Part shown: piece by piece, positions 7,139 through 16,085 of the stretch
Layout: each line of letters opens with the position of its first letter
Position numbering within the stretch: position 1 is the stretch's first letter
Source of the DNA: Desulfosporosinus acididurans
GTDB taxonomy: Bacteria; Bacillota; Desulfitobacteriia; Desulfitobacteriales; Desulfitobacteriaceae
DNA length: 64,000 nt
Direction of reading: 5' to 3'
Assembly: GCF_001029285.1 (NCBI RefSeq)
Contig: NZ_LDZY01000009.1
Coordinates: 124,001-188,000, forward strand
The notes under the pieces: generated by a model
What the model was told of the DNA's origin: nothing
Database searches by the model: none
What the model saw: only the letters and a program-made list of their open reading frames with translations
Position numbers and translations under genes: made by a program

Positions 7139-7375
7139 TTAACTTATTGAAGGAACACATGGCTCAAAATGAACGTTACCAGTAAGCGTAATGGTTGTAT
7201 CCAGAAGCGTATTGCCACTTGCAACACTAGTTGCAGTAACTGTGATCAAGCCAGAACTAGGAGTATCACACTGCATGCTTATCATTTCTTCAAGGCTAAT
7301 TTCAAAATTTGGACCACTAGCTGGAAACTCGATATTGATGTGATTACCTTGTGGTGTATGTGCTGAGCGTATCAA
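7139..7375 (-). CDS. Hypothetical 78-aa protein between paired terminators
   Basis: This minus-strand frame would start at TTG (7375) without a convincing ribosome binding site. The translation (HINIEFPASGPNFEISLEEM, ITVTATSVASGNTLLDTTIT) is rich in Thr, Val and Ser and looks like a beta-rich surface or filament-type domain rather than a random shadow. It lies between two near-identical terminator hairpins. No family was recognised. It may be the C-terminal remnant of a longer protein. Confidence 0.35.
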   Translation of the reverse strand: MIRSAHTPQGNHINIEFPASGPNFEISLEEMISMQCDTPSSGLITVTATSVASGNTLLDTTITLTGNVHFEPCVPSIS

Positions 7376-7413
7376 AGGTGATTTGCTAAGTGCGAGTAAG
7401 ATAGACGAATCAA

Positions 7414-7443
7414 AACCCCCGGCGGCTATGATCGTCGGGGGTT
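7414..7443. terminator. Terminator hairpin, copy 2
   Basis: AACCCCCGGCG pairs with CGTCGGGGGTT across a short loop. On the minus strand it would end the 7477-7851 gene; its left arm repeats that of the hairpin at 7075. Confidence 0.75.
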
Positions 7444-7476
7444 CGTTAACGTCTGATATTAAATTAACCTAGGAAT

Positions 7477-7851
7477 TTAAACTGCTTTATGTAAATTAAT
7501 AATAGAAACAAACTCATCGTAGGAATGAACGGTAGTAATTAGTTTTAGAGTATCGCCAGCAATACGCTTTGCCTGCATATTGGCAATAAGAGTTTTCGAT
7601 GCGATATTGAATCGGCCTTTGAAAGGTGTTTTAACTAAAAGTTCGATACCCTTTTTTTCTTCATCGAGCATATCTTGTGGCGAAGCTTGTAATTCTTGAG
7701 TATCAAGAACAAGATAGTACTCCGATGTGTTGAATGTTTTCAATTTCTTTAATAACTCTTCCATATAGTTATGACTCTCTTGCTGTTTGATTAATCCACC
7801 CATAGTAATAAGAAATACTTTTTCGTTCGGTTTGAGTTGAAGATTATACAT
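7477..7851 (-). CDS. Conserved hypothetical protein, STAS-like fold suspected
   Basis: The protein is 124 residues with start ATG at 7851 preceded by AAAGGAG. It has no signal peptide or membrane segment. The pattern EKVFLITMGGLI, helix, YYLVLDTQEL, then a helix and a later strand LKLITTVHSYDEF resembles the alternating strand/helix layout of STAS or SpoIIAA-like proteins, with the strand-Asp D-T-Q in the usual place. The sequence is not close enough to assign a family. It is a single-gene unit followed by a terminator on its own strand. Confidence 0.65.
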   Translation of the reverse strand: MYNLQLKPNEKVFLITMGGLIKQQESHNYMEELLKKLKTFNTSEYYLVLDTQELQASPQDMLDEEKKGIELLVKTPFKGRFNIASKTLIANMQAKRIAGDTLKLITTVHSYDEFVSIINLHKAV

Positions 7852-8096
7852 TAGAAACGCTCCTTTATGTTTGATTTATTGTATTAATCATAAAGGATTA
7901 AGCTGAAATGTCTCTTAAGGTTGACTGAAAGATTGCTGAACTATACCTGAAAGTTAGTTAAAAAACAAACGAAACATTTCACTTTTTTGCGTACATTACT
8001 AAGACAAAGAAGTTGTGAAGAATATAACCACCAACCAGGCAGTTCTGCAAATTAGCAGTTAATATAAAGGTATTTCTGTTCTTTCCCCCTCGTATG

Positions 8097-8123
8097 CCCC
8101 TCCCAGTGAGGGGATATTTTTTT
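8097..8123 (+). terminator. Intrinsic terminator
   Basis: CCCCTC-CCAGT-GAGGGG is followed by ATATTTTTTT. No gene that it would terminate could be identified in 7852-8097, so a short unannotated transcript may end here. The rest of 7852-8312 shows no other feature. Confidence 0.75.
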
Positions 8124-8312
8124 GAGCAAAATATTCCATTTGGTTGATAATAGATGAGCTTTTAATACGAAACGAAGAGTTCTTCAATTTTTGTCTTCGT
8201 TTTCAGGGAACTTTCAGTTTACATTTAGCTCCAATTCAGTAATGAGGGTTATAGTAATTATGTAGCAATGAGTCGCACTCTTACAATGATAAAATTTGAG
8301 AGGTATTCATTA

Positions 8313-10463
8313 ATGAAAGAAAAGTTGAAACGTTTTGATCCGCTTCTCTTGGGAATTACATTACTTGCTGCGTTTCTAAATATCTATGGAATCTGGAAAG
8401 ACCAATATGCTAATGCCTATTATACGGCTGCAGTGACAAGTATGCTGCAAAGTTTCCACAACTTTTTCTTCGCTTCGTTTGATCCAGGAGGATTCGTTAC
8501 GGTCGATAAACCACCGGTTGCCTTTTGGATTCAAACTCTCTTTGCCTCAGTGCTGGGGGTTCACGGGTGGAGCGTCATTTTACCCCAAGCGCTGGCGGGG
8601 GTAGGTTCAGTTCTTCTAATTTATTTCCTGGTTAAACCGTGCTTTGGCAAATCGGCGGCTCGAATTTCTGCTTTAATTATGGCCTGTACTCCGATAGCAG
8701 CAGCCGTTAGCCGCTCCAATAATGTGGATAGTATGTTAGTTTTTACACTCTTGTTGGCAGCTTGGTTTTTGTTTAGAGCTGTAAGAAAAGGGAAAGTTCT
8801 TTTATTCTTGGTGGCTTTTGGACTTATTGGCGTAGCCTTCAATATTAAAATGATGCAGGCCTATATGGTTCTCCCGGCATTTTATGGCTTTTACTGGCTG
8901 GCCTTTAAAGTAAATTGGAAGAAAAAAATAGGTGTTTTAGCAGCTTCAACGGCGGTAATGCTCGTTTTGTCCTTCTCCTGGGCTTTAATAGTAGACAGCA
9001 TTCCTTCAGCGAATCGGCCCTATATCGGCAGCAGTCAGACAAATTCAGTCCTCGAATTGGCCTTCGGTTATAACGGAATTGCTCGTTTGACAGGCCAAGG
9101 AGGCCCGGGTGGCGGCAAACAGGGGGGCTTTGGTGATGGAAGATTGCCTGGGCAAGGACAACAGTCCTCAGCAGGTCAGAAACAAGGATGGAATAACCAG
9201 TTCCCGAATGGTTATACACCGCCACAAGGAAGTGGATCTATGCAAAATGGCAATCAATCGATGTCAAGTGATGGCCGTAACTTTCCAGGTGGTATGAGTA
9301 ATAGAGGTCAAGGTAGTAACCCGGGTGGAGGCGGCATGTTTAATACAGGTACGCCAGGACCATTTCGTTTATTCCAGTCGGAATTATCCGGGCAGATCAG
9401 TTGGTTGCTTCCCTTAGCTTTATTGTCGGCCTTTGGGTTATTAATTGGGTTGCGCAGGAAACAACCGTTAACGGATAAGCAAAAGGAAAGTCTATTCTGG
9501 TTAGCTTGGTTACTGCCGATGATGGGATTTTTCAGTGTCGCAGAGTTTTTTCATCAGTATTATCTTGTGATGTTAGCTCCGGCTATTGCTGCCCTGGCTG
9601 GAACGGGATGGGTTGAATTATTTGGGTTCAACCAACGCCGTGAAGGTTGGAAGCGATGGCTGCTCCCAATTGGTCTTCTGGGAACAACAGCGTTTCAACT
9701 GTATATCCTTTTTCCCTATATGAGTGAAATCGGATGGGCGTTGCCGATTGGCTTAGCAATTATCGGAAGTCTTTTGACTCTGTATTCTATCCTGCCATTT
9801 ACGCAGAACATCCGAACAAAACTGACAAGGGCTGTCGCAGGTGCAGGAATTTTGGTATTGTTGGCTGCGCCTTTGTATTGGGCTTCGACACCACTTCTCT
9901 ATGGAGATAATGCTATGATGCCGTCAGCCGGTCCTCAACAGTCAATGGGTAATAATCACTCAATGACTTGGCAGGGCAGTCTAGCGCAGCAAGGTCAATT
10001 ACCTGGTTCAAGTTCAAATCAAAGGCAAGGTCAAACTCAAGCGCCCAATCAACCCCAAGGTCAAGGCCGTGGAGGTATGCAAGATAACGTCAATGCTCAG
10101 CTTCTATCCTATCTTAAAGCTCATAATACCGGTGAAAAATTTTTGTTCGCGACTACCGATGCCGGAACAGCTGAAGCCTATATCATTAACACCGGTAAGG
10201 CAGTAATGGCTATGGGCGGGTTCTCAGGCTCTGATCCTATTCTTACTGTGGACAAATTAAAGCAAATGGTTGCCGACAAAGAGGTTAAATACTTCCTGCT
10301 TTCAGGCGGCGGACCCGGTGGAGGCAGCTCAGAAATACAAACTTGGATTCAACAAAACGGCACTGAAATACCCCAGTCTGAATGGCAATCCAATTCAAAC
10401 AGCAGTGCCGCTGGAGGTATGGGTATGAACAGAGCCGGGACATTATATGAAATCAATCCCTAA
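8313..10463 (+). CDS. GT39-type glycosyltransferase (YkcB/ArnT-like) with low-complexity inserts
   Basis: The protein is 716 residues from the ATG at 8313, preceded by GAGAGG; an ATG 45 bp upstream lacks a binding site. It is a GT-C membrane glycosyltransferase. The N-terminal loop NAYYTAAVTSMLQS with FDPGG-x-VTVDKPP is characteristic of the GT39/YkcB group, which uses a polyprenyl-phosphate-linked sugar outside the membrane. It has about 11 helices. Two extracytoplasmic Gly/Gln/Ser/Asn-rich inserts interrupt it, at residues ~260-360 and ~550-605. The C-terminal domain carries FATTDAGTAEAYIINTGKAV and GGFSGSDPI, usual for this group. It is the first gene of a five-gene operon with gtrB, gtrA and galU. 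Confidence 0.85.
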   Translation: MKEKLKRFDPLLLGITLLAAFLNIYGIWKDQYANAYYTAAVTSMLQSFHNFFFASFDPGGFVTVDKPPVAFWIQTLFASVLGVHGWSVILPQALAGVGSVLLIYFLVKPCFGKSAARISALIMACTPIAAAVSRSNNVDSMLVFTLLLAAWFLFRAVRKGKVLLFLVAFGLIGVAFNIKMMQAYMVLPAFYGFYWLAFKVNWKKKIGVLAASTAVMLVLSFSWALIVDSIPSANRPYIGSSQTNSVLELAFGYNGIARLTGQGGPGGGKQGGFGDGRLPGQGQQSSAGQKQGWNNQFPNGYTPPQGSGSMQNGNQSMSSDGRNFPGGMSNRGQGSNPGGGGMFNTGTPGPFRLFQSELSGQISWLLPLALLSAFGLLIGLRRKQPLTDKQKESLFWLAWLLPMMGFFSVAEFFHQYYLVMLAPAIAALAGTGWVELFGFNQRREGWKRWLLPIGLLGTTAFQLYILFPYMSEIGWALPIGLAIIGSLLTLYSILPFTQNIRTKLTRAVAGAGILVLLAAPLYWASTPLLYGDNAMMPSAGPQQSMGNNHSMTWQGSLAQQGQLPGSSSNQRQGQTQAPNQPQGQGRGGMQDNVNAQLLSYLKAHNTGEKFLFATTDAGTAEAYIINTGKAVMAMGGFSGSDPILTVDKLKQMVADKEVKYFLLSGGGPGGGSSEIQTWIQQNGTEIPQSEWQSNSNSSAAGGMGMNRAGTLYEINP

Positions 10464-10480
10464 GAAGAGGAGGTTAAGTT

Positions 10481-11446
10481 ATGAGTAGAGACATTCGCTA
10501 TTCTGTTGTCATTCCTGTTTACAATGAAGAAGTTGTCCTTGCACAAACCTATCAACGTTTGAAAAAGGTGATGAGTTCAACCGGTGAGTCCTATGAATTG
10601 ATTTTTGTCAATGACGGAAGTTCCGATCACTCGGCTGCCTTGATTAAAGAATATTGTGATTGCGATCTGTCTGTAAAACTGATTTCTTTTTCTCGCAATT
10701 TTGGTCACCAAATTGCCATCACAGCTGGTATGGATTATGCAAAAGGGGCAGCGATTGTAGTCATCGATGCAGATCTTCAGGATCCACCGGAGTTCATTTT
10801 GGAAATGATCGCGAAATGGAAGGAGGGCTATGAGGTCGTCTATGCCAAGCGCAGACATCGCAGCGGTGAAACGTTCTTTAAGAAACAAACAGCCCATCTT
10901 TTCTACCGCTTGCTGCGTGCCTCCACAGAGATAGACATTCCTGTTGATACTGGTGATTTCCGCTTAATCGATCGCAAAGTGTGTGACGTCTTAAAACAAA
11001 TGCCTGAGAAGAATCGTTATGTCCGCGGCTTAGTGAGTTGGGTTGGCTTTAGGCAAACTGCGGTTGAATACGATAGAGACCCCCGTCTAGCCGGAGAAAG
11101 CAAGTATCCCCTCAAAAAGATGATCAAACTCTGTCTCGATGGTCTTACTTCGTTTTCCCTTAAACCTATCAAATTGGCAAGCTATTCAGGGGGGGCGTTT
11201 ATCATTATAGGGTTGGCCTACTTGGTATTCTTAGCCCTTGCTAAGCTCTCGGGAGGCTTGGTCAGCGGTTGGAACTTGGTATTATCCAATGTATGGTTAT
11301 TGACAGGATTAATACTAACCATGATGGGGATTATGGGTGAATATGTGGGTCGTATTTATGATGAAGCACGAAACCGACCTCTTTATATCGTAGGTGAATC
11401 CTATCGAAGTGAAGAGAAAGAACGGAGCGTGATAAAAATTGGCTAG
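10481..11446 (+). CDS. GtrB-like polyprenyl-phosphate glycosyltransferase (GT2)
   Basis: The protein is 321 residues with a strong GAGGAGG site before the ATG. The GT2 domain has VVIPVYNEE, FVNDGSSD, DADLQDPPE and a later DTGDFRLIDRKV, the standard DPM1/GtrB/YkcC signature. Two C-terminal membrane helices follow. Such enzymes move a sugar from a UDP- or GDP-sugar onto undecaprenyl phosphate at the inner face. With galU two genes downstream, UDP-glucose is the likely donor. It starts 17 bp after the GT39 stop. Confidence 0.92.
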   Translation: MSRDIRYSVVIPVYNEEVVLAQTYQRLKKVMSSTGESYELIFVNDGSSDHSAALIKEYCDCDLSVKLISFSRNFGHQIAITAGMDYAKGAAIVVIDADLQDPPEFILEMIAKWKEGYEVVYAKRRHRSGETFFKKQTAHLFYRLLRASTEIDIPVDTGDFRLIDRKVCDVLKQMPEKNRYVRGLVSWVGFRQTAVEYDRDPRLAGESKYPLKKMIKLCLDGLTSFSLKPIKLASYSGGAFIIIGLAYLVFLALAKLSGGLVSGWNLVLSNVWLLTGLILTMMGIMGEYVGRIYDEARNRPLYIVGESYRSEEKERSVIKIG

Positions 11447-11870
11447 GATTGCTAAACGTCACTTGGAATTCTTAAGATTTTGTGTGGTTGGAGGGCTTAA
11501 TACGGGCATCGATTTTACCCTATTTGCAGTTTTGTTTGCTTGGGGAGTACCCTTACTTTCCGCCCACACCCTTTCCTATTGCTGTGGTGTCTTGAATAGT
11601 TTTTGGCTTAATCGGAAATGGACATTTAAGGATCAAGCCAGCCCATCGTCCTTCGCTCATAAATCCGTTCGCCAAATGGTTCAGTTTATATGTTTGAATT
11701 TTATATCCTTAGCTATAACGTATGTGTTGCTGTTGTGGATCCATGACAGTTGGGGATATCCAATGCTTTTAAGCAGATTAGTTGCTATAGTAGCAAGTTT
11801 AGCTATCAATTTTATCGGCAGCCGCTTATGGGTCTTCAGGCAGCCGAGATTAGGGAGTGAACTGATATGA
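11439..11870 (+). CDS. GtrA-like membrane protein (lipid-linked sugar flippase candidate)
   Basis: The protein is 143 residues starting at TTG, which overlaps the gtrB stop by 8 bp. It has four hydrophobic helices and the GtrA-family pattern FLRFCVVGGLNTGIDF, NSFWLNRKWTF, and a final helix ending in R-L-W-V-F. GtrA-like proteins are thought to flip undecaprenyl-phosphate-linked sugars outward. Its position between gtrB and galU fits that role. Confidence 0.9.
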   Translation: MARIAKRHLEFLRFCVVGGLNTGIDFTLFAVLFAWGVPLLSAHTLSYCCGVLNSFWLNRKWTFKDQASPSSFAHKSVRQMVQFICLNFISLAITYVLLLWIHDSWGYPMLLSRLVAIVASLAINFIGSRLWVFRQPRLGSELI

Positions 11871-12784
11871 AAATTAAAAAAGCCGTGATTCCGGCAGCAG
11901 GTCTAGGAACGAGGTTCTTACCTGCGACAAAAGCCCAACCTAAGGAAATGTTACCGATCGTTGATAAACCAGCCATCCAATATATTGTGGAAGAAGCTGT
12001 ACAATCTGGAATAGAAAGCATCCTAATTGTAACCGGACATAATAAAAAGTCCATTGAAGATCATTTTGACAAGTCTCTTGAACTTGAACAAACCCTGAAA
12101 GAGAAGGGGAAAACAGAGTTGCTAAATGAGTTACAAGCAATCAATAATATCTGCAGTATTCACTATATTCGTCAGAAAGAGCCTTTAGGCTTAGGTCATG
12201 CCATCCTATGCGCCGAGCAATTTATTGGGGATGAGCCATTTGCCGTCTTATTGGGCGATGATATCATGGTTTCCGATCCGCCCGGCTTACAGCAATTGAT
12301 CAATGTCTTTGAAAAGACTCAGGAAACAGTCGTTGGTGTTCAGCCTGTTTCTAGCGATGAGGTACAAAAATACGGAATTATTGCTCCTCAAGCCCGCAGG
12401 GAAAGAACGTATCAAGTTAAGGATTTAATTGAAAAACCGACATCTCTCCAAGCTCCATCCAATATGGCAATTATGGGTCGCTATATTTTAAAGCCATCCA
12501 TTTTCTCTATACTTCATACTTTAAAAAAAGGTGCGGGTAATGAATATCAGCTGACAGATGCCCTGCGACAGGTTTGTCTACGAGAAGGCCTTTTAGCCTG
12601 GGATCTGACTGGAGAACGTTATGATATCGGAGATAAATTTGGCTATCTAAAAGCTATTATCGAAATGGGATTGCAGCGAGAAGAATTAGAACCGCAGCTC
12701 ATGGAATATTTGCTGGCTCTGATAAACAAGAGGCAAAGCAAAGTTGTGATGACAAAGAAAAGAGTATTATGCTCAAGCTTCTAG
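11867..12784 (+). CDS. galU: UTP-glucose-1-phosphate uridylyltransferase
   Basis: The protein is 305 residues and its ATG overlaps the gtrA stop. The nucleotidyltransferase signature is AVIPAAGLGTRFLPATKAQPKEMLPIVDKPAIQ (spanning residues ~6-38), followed by GLGHAILCA, LLGDD and the Lys/Asp-containing IEKP. It makes UDP-glucose from UTP and glucose-1-phosphate. It probably supplies the donor for the GtrB-like enzyme upstream and so couples sugar activation to the glycosylation operon. The C-terminal ~20 residues are basic and not conserved. Confidence 0.93.
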   Translation: MKIKKAVIPAAGLGTRFLPATKAQPKEMLPIVDKPAIQYIVEEAVQSGIESILIVTGHNKKSIEDHFDKSLELEQTLKEKGKTELLNELQAINNICSIHYIRQKEPLGLGHAILCAEQFIGDEPFAVLLGDDIMVSDPPGLQQLINVFEKTQETVVGVQPVSSDEVQKYGIIAPQARRERTYQVKDLIEKPTSLQAPSNMAIMGRYILKPSIFSILHTLKKGAGNEYQLTDALRQVCLREGLLAWDLTGERYDIGDKFGYLKAIIEMGLQREELEPQLMEYLLALINKRQSKVVMTKKRVLCSSF

Positions 12785-12835
12785 GTTAAGGGTGATAAGT
12801 CAGCTGCAATTTGTCCAAGGAGGTGAAATAGAACT

Positions 12836-14425
12836 GTGAAGTTTAGAAATTATGGCTTTAGGATAGCAGCAGTCTTACCAATCATATTATCGCTGCTGCT
12901 CAGTGTATACGTTATTATCAACCATAATATTGGTAATGCAGCATCCCAAGGAACTTTCGTTCAGAATCAACATGGACCGTCTTTTGGGCAAAGACAAAAT
13001 CACCCTCGATCAATGTCCAATGTTAAGTCGCCCGGCAATCTTCCCCTTCAGCCAATGCATGCTATGCCCGGTGGACGTGAAGCCACTGCGGGCAGTAACT
13101 ATAATACTCAAATCATTGTCTATGCCATAACTTTCTTCTTAGTGGTTTTAGCGGCCTATTTTGCTCTGATTCGTAAGAAGGCGGGGAGAAAGTTCAGCAT
13201 ATCTCATGGTAACCAGAGGATGCTTCTCATAACATTGTTTTTTGTAGGATTTCTGCTAAGAATTGTATTGGGTATCTTGATTGCAGGGCATCCATTCGAT
13301 CTCAATTTATTTAGGTCCTGGGCCACCAGTGCTGCAAATAACTTATCTCAATTTTATTCAGGCAGAAATTCCAGTGATTATCCACCTTTGTATATTTACG
13401 TATTGTATATCGTAGGCAAATTAGGCAGTCTTAAAGCACTGAATCCCTATTTTACGTTATTTTTAAAACTTCCTTCAATCCTTGCGGATATGGGGACTGC
13501 TCTTCTTCTCTTTAAACTATCTATAAAATACCTTTCACCGGAACTGAGTATTTTAGTAGCTGCGTTGTATATCTTTAATCCGGCTGTCTTTGTCAATTCA
13601 ACCATTTGGGGACAAGTCGATTCGTTTTTCACGCTTATTGTTATAGCAGGAATTGTGTTATTAACAGAACAAAAACTGGTCTATTCCTCGATTCTATTTA
13701 CAGCAGCAGTACTCATGAAACCGCAAGGAATTATTTTTTTGCCTATTCTCTTTTTTGAGCTTGTAAGGAGGAAGCGTTTAAAAGATATTGTTCGGGTTCT
13801 AATAACATCGGCAATAACAGCAATTTTGTTAGTTCTCCCATTTTCAACGAACGATAATATCCTTTGGATTTTTAAGCTCTTTACAAATACCATAGGAGAA
13901 TATCCTTACGCCACAGTTAACGCTTTCAATTTCTTTTATTTGCTGGGAGCTAACTACACTAAAGATTCCTTGACCTTGTTCCTGGTCAGCTATCATGTTT
14001 TGGGAATCATTTTCATCGTTCTTACGACACTAACGGCTTGGCTAGTGTTTGTCCGAGGAAAGAAACGGCGTTTTGGACCAGCAGCGGCCCTTATCTTAAT
14101 CTCTGGTGTGTTTATTTTTTCGACCAGGATGCACGAACGGTATCTGTTTCCGGCAGTGGCTTTAACCATCTTAGCGTTCATTTATTTAAAGGATCGAAGG
14201 TTACTTCTTCTAGCAACAGGGTTTAGTATTACTTCCTTTGTCAATACTTATGATATCCTTTACCAAACCATTGCAGGTATCCATCAATCGACTTCAAGTG
14301 TTATCCCGGTAATAACTTCTTCATTGAATGTGATCCTGTTTATTTACTTGATAAAGATTAGTTTTGGTTTATCCGAAATAAATCCTCATAAACTAAATGA
14401 CACCCTTGATACGAAGAAAAATTGA
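12836..14425 (+). CDS. GT-C family membrane glycosyltransferase with Gln/Pro-rich N-terminal loop
   Basis: The protein is 529 residues, starting at GTG (12836) ten bases after AAGGAGGTG. The first helix is followed by a polar, Gln/Gly/Pro/Met-rich extracytoplasmic segment (residues ~35-95), then about ten helices. The motif HPFDLNLFRSWA and the later SDYPPLYIYVLY match mannosyltransferase-like GT-C proteins, where the first Asp and the Y-P-P loop are conserved. It also has a conserved F-N-P-A-V-F-V-N-S-T-I-W-G-Q-V-D-S segment. It is the last gene of the glycosylation operon. Acceptor and sugar are unknown. Confidence 0.82.
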   Translation: MKFRNYGFRIAAVLPIILSLLLSVYVIINHNIGNAASQGTFVQNQHGPSFGQRQNHPRSMSNVKSPGNLPLQPMHAMPGGREATAGSNYNTQIIVYAITFFLVVLAAYFALIRKKAGRKFSISHGNQRMLLITLFFVGFLLRIVLGILIAGHPFDLNLFRSWATSAANNLSQFYSGRNSSDYPPLYIYVLYIVGKLGSLKALNPYFTLFLKLPSILADMGTALLLFKLSIKYLSPELSILVAALYIFNPAVFVNSTIWGQVDSFFTLIVIAGIVLLTEQKLVYSSILFTAAVLMKPQGIIFLPILFFELVRRKRLKDIVRVLITSAITAILLVLPFSTNDNILWIFKLFTNTIGEYPYATVNAFNFFYLLGANYTKDSLTLFLVSYHVLGIIFIVLTTLTAWLVFVRGKKRRFGPAAALILISGVFIFSTRMHERYLFPAVALTILAFIYLKDRRLLLLATGFSITSFVNTYDILYQTIAGIHQSTSSVIPVITSSLNVILFIYLIKISFGLSEINPHKLNDTLDTKKN

Positions 14426-14450
14426 CCTCCCAAGATATTTGAGAGGTCAA
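14422..14450 (-). terminator. Intrinsic terminator on the minus strand
   Basis: TTGACCTC and GAGGTCAA form a stem; the T run lies on the minus-strand side, so it ends transcripts coming from the 14481-14633 remnant. It overlaps the stop codon of the plus-strand GT-C gene and may stop both. Confidence 0.65.
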
Positions 14451-14480
14451 TAAAACCATTTAGTCTGTAATTTATAATCG

Positions 14481-14633
14481 TTACACCTGAATATCCAATT
14501 TGCCAGATGTTGAAACCGTTTTAATTTGTGTTTGTCCTGTTGAGTTATTAGATTGAGTGGTGGATTCACTCTGCTGTAATTGAGCCTGCAATTGCTCTAT
14601 TTGAGCTTGAATTTTTGTTGAGTTTTTTCTTGT
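14481..14633 (-). pseudogene. C-terminal fragment of a FlxA-like coiled-coil protein
   Basis: The minus-strand reading gives KIQAQIEQLQAQLQQSES, a Ser/Thr/Asn-rich linker, then TVSTSGKLDIQV and a stop. The heptad-like Gln-rich helix resembles small FlxA-like proteins. No start codon precedes the helix in frame before a TAA, and the N-terminal half is absent, so this is a tail fragment with its terminator still in place. Confidence 0.55.
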
Positions 14634-14723
14634 TTAAAATCATGGCTTAGTTATGAGCAAATCAGTCATTCTCGTCAAAAAAAACTTCCCGAGCTTTAAG
14701 CCAGGGAAGACTTTTTGAACGAT

Positions 14724-15029
14724 TTACCAATTGTTGCGTCGCTGTGATTGGAAACAGTCACGGCAATAGACTGGTTTGTCACCGGATGGTTGAAAAGGAA
14801 CCATGGTCTCTTTTCCACATTCAGCGCAAACTGCTGGGAACATTTCTCGTTGCTGGCGACCATATCCGCCGCCATTGCCACGAGTTTGTTGCTTTCGGGC
14901 TGCACGGCAGGATGGGCAACGACCAGGTTCATTGGTAAATCCTTTTTCAGCATAGAATTCTTGTTCACTGGCTGAAAAAACGAATTCTTGACCACAATCT
15001 CTGCAAACAAGGGTTTTGTCGTTAAACAT
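14724..15029 (-). CDS. CxxC-x17-CxxC zinc-ribbon protein, copy 1
   Basis: The protein is 101 residues. The start ATG at 15029 follows TTAGGAGG; an upstream in-frame extension is not needed. It has two zinc ribbons: CRDCGQEFVFSASEQEFYAEKG-x-CPSC near the N-terminus and CAECGKETMVPFQPSGDKPVYCRDC near the C-terminus. They are joined by a Gly/Arg/Gln-rich linker. Proteins of this kind are common in clostridia and uncharacterised; nucleic acid binding is plausible. A second copy lies at 23836-24141 within a duplicated block of about 0.5 kb that includes the leader. Confidence 0.85.
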   Translation of the reverse strand: MFNDKTLVCRDCGQEFVFSASEQEFYAEKGFTNEPGRCPSCRAARKQQTRGNGGGYGRQQREMFPAVCAECGKETMVPFQPSGDKPVYCRDCFQSQRRNNW

Positions 15030-15210
15030 AAAAAAACCTCCTAAAAATTTTCTGCCCGCAGGTGTGGGATGTAATCTTCCCATAGCTTTAGGCAATTAAG
15101 AAGGTTTTGGATGTCCACATTTTCTAACGAGCATCTCATAGTATAGCAGAATAGAGGCTAACCCACAATAAATTATTCAGAAATATTTAAAACATCTCCG
15201 ATACCAAATT

Positions 15211-15345
15211 CACTCACGCCCCTCGCCACCCTCAACCCCAAATACCTATAAGCCCCAGCTGCTGGTCATTTACCGAACTTCTTCAATCCCGCAGGATGGG
15301 ATGGGCTTACCTATCAAAAGCGCTCATCGAACAGGGAAGGTGGAG
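15211..15345. repeat. Interspersed repeat family, copy
   Basis: It holds the C-rich module CGCCACCCTCAACCCCAAAT-ACCTATAAG, then AATCCCGCAGGATGGG, TTACCTATC, AAAGCGCTCATCGAACAGGG and AAGGTGGAGGATGGG. It directly follows the zinc-ribbon block, as does the copy at 24325 after the second zinc-ribbon block. Confidence 0.75.
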
Positions 15346-15435
15346 GATGGGATGGATGGAGAGTTGCGTGTTGAAGGGCTGGTTAGATATAATGAGCAAA
15401 GTATATCTTACAAAGTTTTAAATCGGAGTGAAAGC

Positions 15436-15855
15436 ATGTTTACGTATGAGATTGGTATGGACTGTGTTGATTGGCAACAGCTCTTTCAAATTTATGAAGA
15501 AGTTGGATTAGTTGCTGGCTATGGGAAAACAAAGGATCATGATAAGATCCGTAAGGCATTTGAACAAAGCTATAAGGTAGTAACAGCTTGGAGAAATGAA
15601 AAACTAATTGGAGCGGCCAGGATGTTGTCGGATGGAGTTTGTTATGGAATGATCTTTGATGTAGGTGTCTTGCCGGAATATCAGAAATTAGGAATCGGTA
15701 AAGGTCTGATTGCTGGATTGCTAAAAGGAAACGAGCACCTATGCATTCATTTGACATCGACTTTTGGGAACGAGGAGTTCTATCGAAAGTTAGGGTTTAA
15801 GCATCATAAAACTGCATTTGCTAAGTATCCATATGACTCAGATTATTTGGCTTGA
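15436..15855 (+). CDS. GNAT family N-acetyltransferase
   Basis: The protein is 139 residues from ATG 15436, which follows GGAGTG. The open frame extends upstream to 15301, but that part is repeat-family sequence, so the later start is preferred. The GNAT core is clear: KLIGAARMLSDG, then FDVGVLPEYQKLGIGKGLI (motif A, acetyl-CoA binding, residues ~73-91), and a C-terminal NEEFYRKLGFKHHKTAFAKY. It transfers an acetyl group from acetyl-CoA to an amine; the substrate cannot be read. Confidence 0.85.
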   Translation: MFTYEIGMDCVDWQQLFQIYEEVGLVAGYGKTKDHDKIRKAFEQSYKVVTAWRNEKLIGAARMLSDGVCYGMIFDVGVLPEYQKLGIGKGLIAGLLKGNEHLCIHLTSTFGNEEFYRKLGFKHHKTAFAKYPYDSDYLA

Positions 15856-15879
15856 CATGATCTTCGGTTGCACAGGTAA

Positions 15880-15995
15880 TACCCAGCTCCTCGAACTCCA
15901 CAAAATCTAGTTATCCCTAACTGCCATTGCTGCGGAATGCCATTACCTATCCCAAAGGCGCTCACCAAACTGAAGCGATGAGGGATGCGTCACAT
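15880..15995. repeat. Interspersed repeat family, copy
   Basis: It contains ACTGCCATTGCTGCGGAATG-CC, TTACCTATCCCAAAGGCGCT, CACCAAACTGAAGCGATGAGG and GATGCGTCAC. This is the same module order as at 23690-23750. Confidence 0.7.
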
Positions 15996-16085
15996 CATGA
16001 TGAGGTGAATGAGTTAGGTGCTGGGAATTCGCCTCAACAGGTTCCGCACAAGGTGAAATTCCTTCGGTGACAAGGCTTCCGTCTT

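Noticed and set aside
9109-9297. Open frames overlapping the Gly/Gln-rich part of the GT39 gene
   Set aside because: They are shadows of low-complexity coding sequence in another frame.
14744-14975. Plus-strand open frames opposite the zinc-ribbon gene (also at 23856-24156)
   Set aside because: Antisense shadows; the minus-strand protein has conserved zinc ligands and an RBS.
15301-15435. N-terminal extension of the GNAT protein
   Set aside because: It is largely translated repeat sequence; ATG 15436 has the RBS and begins near the domain.
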